Below, one piece after another: positions 17,717-24,730 of a stretch of DNA of 32,653 nt (positions are counted from its first letter, which is position 1; each line of letters opens with the position of its first letter). Both the position numbers and the translations under genes were made by a program. Location of the stretch: positions 1 through 32,653 of the forward strand of contig JAFZXU010000015.1 of NCBI GenBank assembly GCA_017616655.1, given 5' to 3'. This stretch comes from Bacteroidales bacterium (GTDB lineage: Bacteria; Bacteroidota; Bacteroidia; Bacteroidales; UBA932). The notes under the pieces were generated by a model that was not told the origin of the DNA, did no database searches, and saw only the letters and a program-made list of their open reading frames with translations.

Positions 17717-19329
17717 ATCCTGGGGCCTGCAGCCACGAGAGCAGCACCTGCGGCATTACCCGTAAACTTCACGAAATTCTTCACGAAGCGGTGAGCCAGG
17801 TCATCGGCCTTTTCCTGCCACTGTGCAGGATCGACATAGGTATCGCGGGGATCGAGGATTGCAGGATCCACTCCGGGAAGGGCGGTAGGAACCTTAAGGT
17901 CGAAGACCGGAATCATCTTGGTGGGAGCCTTGTCTATCGAGCCGTCGAGGATAGCGTCGATGATGCCGCGGGTATCCTTGATGGAGATACGTTTGCCGGT
18001 ACCGTTCCAGCCGGTATTTACCAGATATGCGGTAGCGCCGCTCTTCTCCATCCTCTTCACCAGCTCCTCGCCGTACTTGGTGGGATGCAGTTCGAGGAAT
18101 GCCTGTCCGAAGCAGGCGGAGAAGGTCGGAGTGGGCTCGGTAATGCCGCGCTCGGTACCCGCCAGCTTGGCAGTGAAGCCGCTGAGGAAGTAATACTTGC
18201 ACTGATCCGGAGTCAGGATGCTGACCGGAGGAAGCACTCCGAATGCGTCTGCGCTCAGGAAGATGACCTTCTTAGCGGCAGGACCTTCCGATGCAGGGCG
18301 CACGATCTTCTCGATATGATATATAGGATAGCTTACGCGGGTGTTCTCGGTGACGCTCTTGTCGGCGAAGTCAATCTTGCCCTCAGCATCCACAGTCACA
18401 TTCTCCAGCAGAGCGTCGCGGCGGATAGCGTTGTAGATGTCAGGCTCGCTCTCCTTGTCAAGATTGATGACCTTGGCATAGCAGCCGCCTTCGAGGTTGA
18501 AGACGCCCTCGTCGTCCCATCCGTGCTCGTCGTCGCCGATGAGAAGGCGCTTGGGGTCGGTGGAAAGGGTGGTCTTGCCGGTGCCGGAGAGGCCGAAGAA
18601 GATGGCGGTGTTCTTGCCGTCCATATCGGTGTTGGCGGAGCAGTGCATGGATGCGATGCCCTTGAGCGGCAGATAGTAGTTCATCATGGAGAAGAGACCT
18701 TTCTTCATCTCTCCGCCGTACCAGGTGTTGAGGATTACCTGCTCCTTGCTGGTGACGTTGAATGCCACGCAGGTGTCTGTGCGGAGACCGAGCTCCTTAT
18801 AGTTGTCTACCTTGGCCTTTGCTGCGCAGTATACCACGAAATCGGGCTCCTGGTCGAACTCCTCCTGATTCTTGGGACGGATGAACATGTTGGTGACGAA
18901 GTGTGCCTGCCATGCGACCTCCATGATGAAGCGGACCTTCATGCGGGTGTCTTTGTGGGTGCCGCAGAAGCCGTCCACAACAAAGAGCCTCTTGCCGCTG
19001 AGCTGCTTGAGAGCAAGCTTCTTGACCTCGGCCCAGACTTCCTCGGACATCTTGTGGTTGTCGTTGGGATAGCCTTCCGTTGTCCACCATACCTCGCCGG
19101 GAGCGCCTTCTTTGGAGGTCTCGTCGTACACGATGTACTTGTCTTTAGGGGAACGGCCGGTGTAAACGCCTGTCATGACGTTGATGGCGCCAAGCTCGGT
19201 TACCTGACCCTTGTCGTAGCCCTCGAGGCCGGGTTTGGTCTCTTCGTTATAAAGAACCTCATAGGTGGGGTTATACAGCACCTCGGTCACGCCCTCGATG
19301 CCATACTTACCAAGATTGATTTTAGACAT
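17713..19329 (-). CDS. pckA: phosphoenolpyruvate carboxykinase (ATP)
   Basis: This enzyme converts oxaloacetate and ATP to PEP, CO2 and ADP. In anaerobic Bacteroidetes it often runs in reverse, fixing CO2 on the way to succinate. The 538-residue protein has the substrate loop [11 protein letters not shown], the segment [18 protein letters not shown], the P-loop [13 protein letters not shown], the metal-binding [13 protein letters not shown], and [14 protein letters not shown]. Length matches the ATP-type family. It has a well-formed promoter (19364-19394) and leads an operon with a 96-residue membrane protein. Confidence 0.97.
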   Translation of the reverse strand: MSKINLGKYGIEGVTEVLYNPTYEVLYNEETKPGLEGYDKGQVTELGAINVMTGVYTGRSPKDKYIVYDETSKEGAPGEVWWTTEGYPNDNHKMSEEVWAEVKKLALKQLSGKRLFVVDGFCGTHKDTRMKVRFIMEVAWQAHFVTNMFIRPKNQEEFDQEPDFVVYCAAKAKVDNYKELGLRTDTCVAFNVTSKEQVILNTWYGGEMKKGLFSMMNYYLPLKGIASMHCSANTDMDGKNTAIFFGLSGTGKTTLSTDPKRLLIGDDEHGWDDEGVFNLEGGCYAKVINLDKESEPDIYNAIRRDALLENVTVDAEGKIDFADKSVTENTRVSYPIYHIEKIVRPASEGPAAKKVIFLSADAFGVLPPVSILTPDQCKYYFLSGFTAKLAGTERGITEPTPTFSACFGQAFLELHPTKYGEELVKRMEKSGATAYLVNTGWNGTGKRISIKDTRGIIDAILDGSIDKAPTKMIPVFDLKVPTALPGVDPAILDPRDTYVDPAQWQEKADDLAHRFVKNFVKFTGNAAGAALVAAGPRI

Positions 19330-19363
19330 AATGATATAAAAGTTAAAGATTTATTCCAGTCCA

Positions 19364-19394
19364 CAAATTTAACTATTTTTCATTTATAGTCAAA
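19364..19394 (-). promoter_or_regulatory. promoter of pckA
   Basis: On the minus strand TTTG (19391-19394), 19 bases, then TAAATTTG (19364-19371) is a full match to the Bacteroidetes promoter consensus. The transcript should start near 19358, about 30 bases before ATG 19329. This is the best promoter in the window. Confidence 0.75.
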
Positions 19395-19407
19395 TAGTAA
19401 ATTGAAC

Positions 19408-19555
19408 AAAAATCGGCGGTGTCTGTTTCGTAGTCATAAGCACCCACGCTTCCCCGATAGGCAAATATGAATTAAAGCTCCCGGCGAGCCGGGAGGGGCC
19501 CGCTTGCGGGAGGGCGAGCGAAGCGAGGACGGAGAAACAGATACCGCCGATTTTT
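19408..19555. repeat. palindromic element, copy 1 (intergenic)
   Basis: Arms 19408-19429 and 19534-19555 are inverted repeats of 22 bp with one G-T pair, enclosing 104 bases. The left arm begins with A5 and the right arm ends in a T-run to 19556, so a folded transcript would have a U-run in either direction. Inside are a perfect 8-bp hairpin (CTCCCGGC / GCCGGGAG, 19479-19496) and a core at 19491-19533. The core begins GGGAGGGGCCCGC and has a CCCGC-TT-GCGGG hairpin. The core start and length are shared with copy 2; the arms are not clearly shared. No protein-coding frame is convincing here. Confidence 0.8.
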
Positions 19556-19557
19556 TC

Positions 19558-19565
19558 TATATTTG
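19558..19565 (+). promoter_or_regulatory. -7 element of the rsmI-like gene promoter
   Basis: TATATTTG matches TAnnTTTG and ends 5 bases before ATG 19571, so the mRNA would be leaderless or nearly so. It lies immediately after the right arm and T-run of palindromic element copy 1. No -33 TTTG is seen. Confidence 0.5.
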
Positions 19566-19570
19566 CAACT

Positions 19571-20272
19571 ATGAAAGGAAAGTTGTATCTGATTCCGTCG
19601 CCGCTGGGCGAGTATGCTCCGGAGCTGGTGTTGCCGGGGGCGGTGCTGGAGGTGGCGTGCTCGCTCAAAACGTTTGTGGTGGAAGAGGTGAGGACGGCCA
19701 GACGCTTTCTGTCTGCAGCCGGACTCAAGGGGCATATCGACGAGCTGACCTTCCATACCCTCAATGAACACACTGCGCCCGAGGAGGTTGCCAGGCTCGC
19801 CACATTGTTCGACGCCGGCGACGTGGGCCTCATCTCAGAGGCCGGCCTGCCGGCTGTGGCGGACCCGGGAGCGGCGCTCGTAGCCCTCTGCCACGAAAAG
19901 GGTATCGAGGTCGTCCCCCTCGTGGGCCCGTCTTCCCTGATGCTCGCGCTGATGGCATCGGGCCTCAACGGCCAGAGCTTTGCCTTCCGGGGCTATCTCC
20001 CTGCAAAGACAGACGAACGCAGGGCGGCCCTCAAAGACGTGGAACACCTTTCCAAGCAGCTGAATCAGAGCCAGATATTCATAGAGACGCCCTATCGCAA
20101 CGACGCTCTCCTGGCAGATATGCTCAAGTATCTGCAGCCCGGCACCCGCCTTTGCGTGGCGGCAGACATCACGCTTCCTGGCGCCTTCATCCGCACCCGC
20201 ACTGTGGCACAGTGGCGCCGTGAACCCATAACCATAGGCAAGCGCCCCTGCGTCTTCATCATCCTTGTATGA
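19571..20272 (+). CDS. RsmI-like SAM-dependent methyltransferase (tetrapyrrole methylase fold)
   Basis: The 233-residue protein has YLIPSPLGEY at the N-terminus, GLISEAGLPAVADPG (the RsmI-type glycine motif), VPLVGPSSLMLALMASGLNGQSFAFRGYLP and IFIETPYRN. These are hallmarks of the RsmI/YraL branch, whose founding member 2'-O-methylates C1402 of 16S rRNA. It is shorter than E. coli RsmI (286 residues), as in a Bacteroidetes subfamily, so I do not assign the symbol. It overlaps recQ by 4 bases (ATGA). Confidence 0.85.
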   Translation: MKGKLYLIPSPLGEYAPELVLPGAVLEVACSLKTFVVEEVRTARRFLSAAGLKGHIDELTFHTLNEHTAPEEVARLATLFDAGDVGLISEAGLPAVADPGAALVALCHEKGIEVVPLVGPSSLMLALMASGLNGQSFAFRGYLPAKTDERRAALKDVEHLSKQLNQSQIFIETPYRNDALLADMLKYLQPGTRLCVAADITLPGAFIRTRTVAQWRREPITIGKRPCVFIILV

Positions 20273-22134
20273 CGGCTCAGGAGACGCTCAAACGCTGGTG
20301 GGGCTACGACGGCTTCCGCCCTATGCAGGAGGAGATTATCAGCACCGCCCTGCAGGGCCGCGACGTGCTGGCCATCCTCCCGACGGGCGGCGGCAAATCG
20401 GTGTGCTTCCAGGTGCCGGCAATGATGCGCGAGGGGCTGGCGCTCGTCATCACCCCCCTCATCGCCCTTATGAAAGACCAGGTGCAGAACCTGGAGAAGC
20501 AGGGCATCAAAGCCATTGCGATCCACGCCGGAATGTCCAGGCGCGAGGTAGACCTGGCCCTCAACAACGCAGCATACGGAGACTGCAAATTCCTGTACGT
20601 CTCTCCGGAACGGCTCGGCACGCAACTCTTCCAGGCATACGTCAGCGTGCTGAATATCAACTATATAGTTGTGGACGAGGCGCACTGCATATCGCAGTGG
20701 GGGTACGACTTCAGGCCCGATTACCTGCAGATAGGCGAGCTACGGCAGAGCGTGGATGCCCCGGTAATCGCCCTTACCGCCACGGCCACAGAGAGCGTTG
20801 CGCAAGACATAGTCAGGCGCCTTTCCGCAGACCCTGAAAAACCCTCCTTTACAACGCTTAAGGCTCCTTTCGAGCGCCCCAACCTCTCCTACATAGTGCG
20901 CGAGTGCCAAGACAAGGCGGGCCAGCTGCTGGACATCTGCCGTGGCGTGGCGGGCAGCGGCATAGTGTACCTGCGCAACCGCCGCCGGTGCGAGGAGGTT
21001 GCCGAGCTCCTCCGGGCCCAGGGAGAAAGTGCGTCTTTCTATCATGCCGGCCTGGGGCCCCTTGCCAGGAGCGAAAGGCAGGAGGCCTGGAAGCGCGGAG
21101 ACATACGTGTGATGGTTTGCACCAACGCCTTCGGAATGGGCATAGACAAGCCCGACGTGCGCTTTGTGGTGCATTGGGAGCCGTCGGACAGCATCGAATC
21201 TTACTTCCAGGAGGCCGGGCGAGCCGGACGCGACGGACTGCGCTCGTACGCCGTGCTGCTTTGGAATCCTAGCGACATCGCCCACCTGCATCAGCTGCAC
21301 GACGCCTCCTTCCCCTCCCTGGAGACCATAGACGACATCTACCAGAAGCTTCACATCTTCCACGGCATCATATACGAAACCGGTGAATCCCGCACCCTGC
21401 GCTTCGACACGGAGGCCTTCTGCAAGCAGTTCGGGCTCCGGCCTGCTACAGTGCATTACGCCCTCCGCTACCTGGAGCAATCGGGCCACATAAGCTATTC
21501 GGAAGATGCGGAGTTTCCCACGCGAGTGCGCATAAGCATACCCCGTAACGAGCTGTACGACGCCGACTTGCGCGAGCCGCAGATGATTCCGCTCCTGGAG
21601 GCGCTGATGCGCGGCTACCCCGGCATAATGTCTTACTCGGTGCCCATAGACGAGGAGCGTCTCGCCCGCGAATGCGACGCCACCGTGCCCTGGCTGCACC
21701 AGTTGCTGTACCAGCTTTCGCTGGACCGCATCATCAATTATGTCCCGGCAGACCGCAGTTCTCTGGTGTACCTGCATCACGACCGCCTCACGCCCGGCAA
21801 CATAGACCTTCAGCCGCAGCGCTACGCCCTCCTGCAGAAGCTGGACGCAGACCGTATAGATGCAATGGAAGCGTATCTGACCAACGACCGGGTATGCCGT
21901 TCCCGCCAGCTGCTGGCCTACTTCGGGCAGGAAAAGACCTCCGACTGCGGCAGCTGCGACGTCTGCCGCGCCCTCACCCCGGAGCAGCGTACCCGCACCC
22001 TCCTCAAACGCTATATGGAAGAGCATCCCGGCTGCAGCCTCGCAGACGTCACCGCCTGGTGCCGGGACCCGCAGAACGGCCTTCCTCCGGATGCCCTTGA
22101 GGTGCTCCGGAAGATGGTTGACGACGGAGAATAA
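20269..22134 (+). CDS. recQ: RecQ-family ATP-dependent DNA helicase
   Basis: This 3'-5' helicase acts in recombination and repair. The 621-residue protein has the aromatic-rich start (WWGYDGFRPMQEEII), Walker A LPTGGGKS (K43), DEAH (136-139) with ISQWGYDFRPDY, and the C-terminal core motifs VCTNAFGMGIDKPDVRFV and QEAGRAGRDG. The zinc motif C543-x16-C560-x2-C563-x2-C566 is intact but lies far towards the C-terminus. About 200 residues with winged-helix-like stretches separate it from the helicase core, whereas E. coli RecQ has it right after the core. I see no HRDC domain. This looks like the short Bacteroidetes RecQ type. Its stop is 3 bases from the opposing hydrolase gene. Confidence 0.92.
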   Translation: MTAQETLKRWWGYDGFRPMQEEIISTALQGRDVLAILPTGGGKSVCFQVPAMMREGLALVITPLIALMKDQVQNLEKQGIKAIAIHAGMSRREVDLALNNAAYGDCKFLYVSPERLGTQLFQAYVSVLNINYIVVDEAHCISQWGYDFRPDYLQIGELRQSVDAPVIALTATATESVAQDIVRRLSADPEKPSFTTLKAPFERPNLSYIVRECQDKAGQLLDICRGVAGSGIVYLRNRRRCEEVAELLRAQGESASFYHAGLGPLARSERQEAWKRGDIRVMVCTNAFGMGIDKPDVRFVVHWEPSDSIESYFQEAGRAGRDGLRSYAVLLWNPSDIAHLHQLHDASFPSLETIDDIYQKLHIFHGIIYETGESRTLRFDTEAFCKQFGLRPATVHYALRYLEQSGHISYSEDAEFPTRVRISIPRNELYDADLREPQMIPLLEALMRGYPGIMSYSVPIDEERLARECDATVPWLHQLLYQLSLDRIINYVPADRSSLVYLHHDRLTPGNIDLQPQRYALLQKLDADRIDAMEAYLTNDRVCRSRQLLAYFGQEKTSDCGSCDVCRALTPEQRTRTLLKRYMEEHPGCSLADVTAWCRDPQNGLPPDALEVLRKMVDDGE

Positions 22135-22137
22135 TCT

Positions 22138-22995
22138 TTATTCTATCACCAGTCCGTCATAGGCCGGATGGACGTGCTCCGGCAGCTGGCGGTCGAAATC
22201 GGCGTGGGCCGGCAGGAGGTGCGAGATGTGCGTGATGTACGATTCCTGCGCTCCCACGCGTTCAAAGAACTCGAGGCATTCGTCCAGAGAGAAGTGAGAG
22301 TGGTGAGGCCCCGGCTTGACGCAATTCAGCGTTACGGCGCGCAGGCCCTTGAGCTTCTCGAACTCCGGCTCCTCGATGAGGTTCATATCGGTAAGATAGG
22401 CTATGTCTCCAAAACGGTAGCCCAGCACGGACAGCTTCTTTACCTTATGGTGCCAGCCCTGGATGGGAATTACCTCCACGCTTGCGCCCTCCTTGCCGGA
22501 TGCGCCGAGGTGCCTGTATCCGAAGCCCTTTTCCCACTGCAGCACCTCGTCGCCGGCATTGGAAACAACCTTGAACGGTTTGCTGCCGTCGATGGTATGC
22601 ATATGCCATTCAGGCGAGCCGGGATACTTGGGGTCGGCAAAAGCGTAGGCGTACATATGGCGCAGGGAATCCTCTACGTAAGGCTCGCAGTAGATGTTAA
22701 CGGGGCGGCTTTCGCAAAGGTTGAGCGCACGGGTGTCGTCCAGCCCGCCGGTGTGGTCCATATGGTTGTGGGTCAGCAGGATGGCATCGAGGTGCGTGAT
22801 TCCGGCACGGATTGCCTGATAGCGGAAATCAGGCCCGCAGTCGATAAGGATGGTAAGCCCGCCGTATTCTGCCAGTGCAGAGGCGCGGAGCCTCCTGTCC
22901 CGAGGGTCGGCAGATTTGCAGACGGGGCAGTTGCAACCTATCATCGGCACGCCGGAAGACGTGCCCGATCCGAGTATGGTCAGCTTTGCTTTCAT
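22138..22995 (-). CDS. PhnP-like metallo-beta-lactamase-fold phosphodiesterase
   Basis: The 285-residue protein begins MKAKLTILGSGTSSGVPMIG and has the metal site H76-x-H78-x-D80-H81 (LLTHNHMDH). It has a second zinc site, C21-x-C23-x2-C26, at the same positions as the structural zinc of E. coli PhnP, which acts on cyclic phosphodiesters. Later ligands lie in GWHHKV, YLTDM and HISH. No phosphonate genes are nearby, so the natural substrate is unknown. Start 22995 is chosen because it overlaps the mtaB stop (ATGA); the frame opens 9 codons earlier. Confidence 0.88.
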   Translation of the reverse strand: MKAKLTILGSGTSSGVPMIGCNCPVCKSADPRDRRLRASALAEYGGLTILIDCGPDFRYQAIRAGITHLDAILLTHNHMDHTGGLDDTRALNLCESRPVNIYCEPYVEDSLRHMYAYAFADPKYPGSPEWHMHTIDGSKPFKVVSNAGDEVLQWEKGFGYRHLGASGKEGASVEVIPIQGWHHKVKKLSVLGYRFGDIAYLTDMNLIEEPEFEKLKGLRAVTLNCVKPGPHHSHFSLDECLEFFERVGAQESYITHISHLLPAHADFDRQLPEHVHPAYDGLVIE

Positions 22996-24410
22996 ATCGT
23001 AACGTCTATTAGCTTTCCGCACAGCTCTGCATCCCAGGGCCTGCGTACGCGGATGTAATTACCTGTATATCCTTCCATCCAGCCGGAACGGTCTGTAGAT
23101 TCGAACAGCACGCGCTCGTGAACCCCGCGGTTGGCCTCTACGAACTCCGAGTGCAGCCGCTCGCAGATGGCCTCCAAAGCCGCCACGCGCTCTTTCTTGA
23201 CCGCCTCAGGCACCTGCCCGGGCATAGACGCCGCCGGCGTTCCGGGACGGCGCGAATAAGGGAAGACGTGGATGAACGCCGGCCGGATGCGCCCGCTCAG
23301 GAACTCGCAGGTGCGGGCAAACAGCTCATCCGTCTCTCCCGGAAGGCCGCACATGACGTCTATGCCAAAGAAGACCAGCGGCTTGCCGGGAGCCTCCATC
23401 GCCCTGCGTATATAGTCTATGCGCGATGCAAACAGCGCAGTGTCGTACTTGCGCCCCATAGCACGCAACATCTCGTCCGTGCCAGTCTGCAGCGGGATAT
23501 GGAAATGGGGCTGGAACTTGGTGCCCGACGCAATCCAGTCGATAATCTCCTCCGTAAGGAGATTCGGTTCGATGCTGGAAATGCGGTACCTCTCTATGCC
23601 GTCCACCTCATTCAGCGCCTGCAGCAGCTGCAGGAACGTCTCTCCCGTGGTGCGCCCGAAATCGCCCGTATTCACCCCCGTAAGCACAATCTCCTTCACC
23701 CCCAGCGCCGCCGCCTTTTTGGCATTGGCCACACACTCCGCAACCGGCACATTCCTGCTCTCCCCCCTTGCATACGGCACCGTACAATACGCACAATAGT
23801 TATTGCACCCGTCCTGCACCTTCAGGAACGACCTCGTCCTCTCCCCACTGCTCCAGGCCGAAAAAACACAATTAGAGTCTATAGCCACCCTCGGATCCTT
23901 GTGGGCTGGTAAGATGATTCCGGCGCCAGATGGTGTTGTCTCCAAATCTGTTGCCACCCTCGGCACCATAAGAGGGAGGGGCCCGCCGCTTGCGGTGGGA
24001 GGGGTCGCGTAGCGACGATTTGGAGACAACACCATCTGGCGCCGCCCCTCAAGAATCGCCAACGTCTCAGATACAACCAGAGACTTCTCGTTGCAACCGA
24101 AAACTCTTGCTACTCCGGGAATGGATTCGTAGTCTGAGCGGCGGAGCTGGGCGCTGCATCCGGTAACTACAACTATGGCCAAGGGATTGACTCGCAGTAC
24201 TTTACGCACAAGGTTGCGGGATTTGGCATCGGAGGTTGCGGTAACGGAACAGGTGTTGACCAGATAGACGTCGGCCTTGTGCGACCACGGCACCACCTCC
24301 AGCCCGGCCTGCACGAAGCCGCGCTCATACGTACTCGTCTCGGCATAGTTCAGCTTGCAGCCGAGCGTGAGAAACGCTATCTTCTTACCGTCACCCTTGC
24401 CCATTCGCAA
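22992..24410 (-). CDS. mtaB: tRNA t6A37 methylthiotransferase MtaB, with an in-frame palindromic element
   Basis: This radical SAM enzyme converts t6A to ms2t6A at position 37 of tRNAs reading ANN codons. The 472-residue protein has the N-terminal cluster cysteines C18 (LGCKLN), C54 (NTCSVT) and C85 (TGCSAQ), the radical SAM triad C202-x3-C206-x2-C209 (GCNNYCAYC), and a TRAM-like C-terminus. Between the UPF0004 and radical SAM domains, residues 123-164 are encoded by a 124-bp palindromic element. A nearby direct repeat, PRVATD (150-155) / PRVAID (173-178), is 69 bases apart. The insert keeps the frame and lies in a linker, so the enzyme may still work. ATG 24404 is an alternative start. It overlaps folB. 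Confidence 0.9.
   Translation of the reverse strand: MRMGKGDGKKIAFLTLGCKLNYAETSTYERGFVQAGLEVVPWSHKADVYLVNTCSVTATSDAKSRNLVRKVLRVNPLAIVVVTGCSAQLRRSDYESIPGVARVFGCNEKSLVVSETLAILEGRRQMVLSPNRRYATPPTASGGPLPLMVPRVATDLETTPSGAGIILPAHKDPRVAIDSNCVFSAWSSGERTRSFLKVQDGCNNYCAYCTVPYARGESRNVPVAECVANAKKAAALGVKEIVLTGVNTGDFGRTTGETFLQLLQALNEVDGIERYRISSIEPNLLTEEIIDWIASGTKFQPHFHIPLQTGTDEMLRAMGRKYDTALFASRIDYIRRAMEAPGKPLVFFGIDVMCGLPGETDELFARTCEFLSGRIRPAFIHVFPYSRRPGTPAASMPGQVPEAVKKERVAALEAICERLHSEFVEANRGVHERVLFESTDRSGWMEGYTGNYIRVRRPWDAELCGKLIDVTI
23878..23963. repeat. imperfect direct repeat in mtaB
   Basis: TCTnnnGCCACCCTCGG occurs at 23878-23894 and 23947-23963, exactly 69 bases (23 codons) apart. The second copy begins at the inner end of the left arm of palindromic element copy 2. 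Beyond these 17 bases the two units differ, so this is not a plain tandem duplication. It may be a trace of how the element arrived. Confidence 0.6.
23921..24044. repeat. palindromic element, copy 2 (in-frame inside mtaB)
   Basis: Arms 23921-23948 and 24017-24044 are perfect 28-bp inverted repeats around 68 bases. The interior holds a core at 23974-24016 that starts with the same 13-mer as copy 1 (GGGAGGGGCCCGC). It folds into CCCGCCGC-TT-GCGGTGGG (one G-T pair) and GTCGC-GTA-GCGAC hairpins. The core is 43 bases from the 13-mer to the right arm, as in copy 1. On the coding strand the arms encode RRQMVLSPN and DLETTPSGA, so the inverted repeat is read in two unrelated peptide frames with no stop codon. 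Confidence 0.9.
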
Positions 24411-24730
24411 AGCCCTCCTACAGGTGGATTCTTCTTACTCACACAAACTTCAAAAGGATCGAGCCACGGGAACTCCTCCCTTATTGCATCCGCAATGCGC
24501 CCGGCCACGGCCTCCAGCAGATTGGAGGGGATTTGCATCTCCCGTTCGACTATAGCGTAAATGCGGCTGTAATCCAGCGTGTCGGCCAGGTCGTCGGAGA
24601 GCTCGGCATGCGATGTGTCCAGCTCGCAGGAAAAGTCTACCGTAAAGTCCCCGCCGTTCACACGCTCGCTTTCCAGGCAACCGTGGTAGGCCCGGAACTG
24701 CATGCCGGTCAATTGGATACGTCCTTTCAT
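24377..24730 (-). CDS. folB: dihydroneopterin aldolase
   Basis: This enzyme makes 6-hydroxymethyl-dihydropterin in folate synthesis. The 117-residue protein has MQFRAYHGCLESER (active-site Tyr and Glu region), LDYSRIYAIVEREM, LLEAVAGRIADAI and the C-terminal VSKKNPPVGG with the catalytic Lys region, all typical of FolB. Its ATG overlaps the stop of the TamB-like gene (ATGA) and its end overlaps mtaB by 34 bases. No other folate gene is in the window. Confidence 0.93.
   Translation of the reverse strand: MKGRIQLTGMQFRAYHGCLESERVNGGDFTVDFSCELDTSHAELSDDLADTLDYSRIYAIVEREMQIPSNLLEAVAGRIADAIREEFPWLDPFEVCVSKKNPPVGGLCEWARVTVRR

Noticed and set aside
17791-19389. 532-codon open frame antisense to pckA
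   Set aside because: A shadow of a highly biased gene. Its translation is rich in Val, Leu, Ala and Gly without domain features, and it crosses the pckA promoter.
19408-19555. Palindromic element copy 1 as a simple intrinsic terminator
   Set aside because: The loop is 104 bases and the core is shared with a copy inside a coding gene, so terminator function alone does not explain it.
19390-19968. 192-codon minus-strand frame covering palindromic element copy 1
   Set aside because: It overlaps the rsmI-like gene antisense and reads through the palindrome. No protein features are seen.
20740-22026. 428-codon open frame antisense to recQ
   Set aside because: A shadow frame. recQ has full motifs on the other strand.
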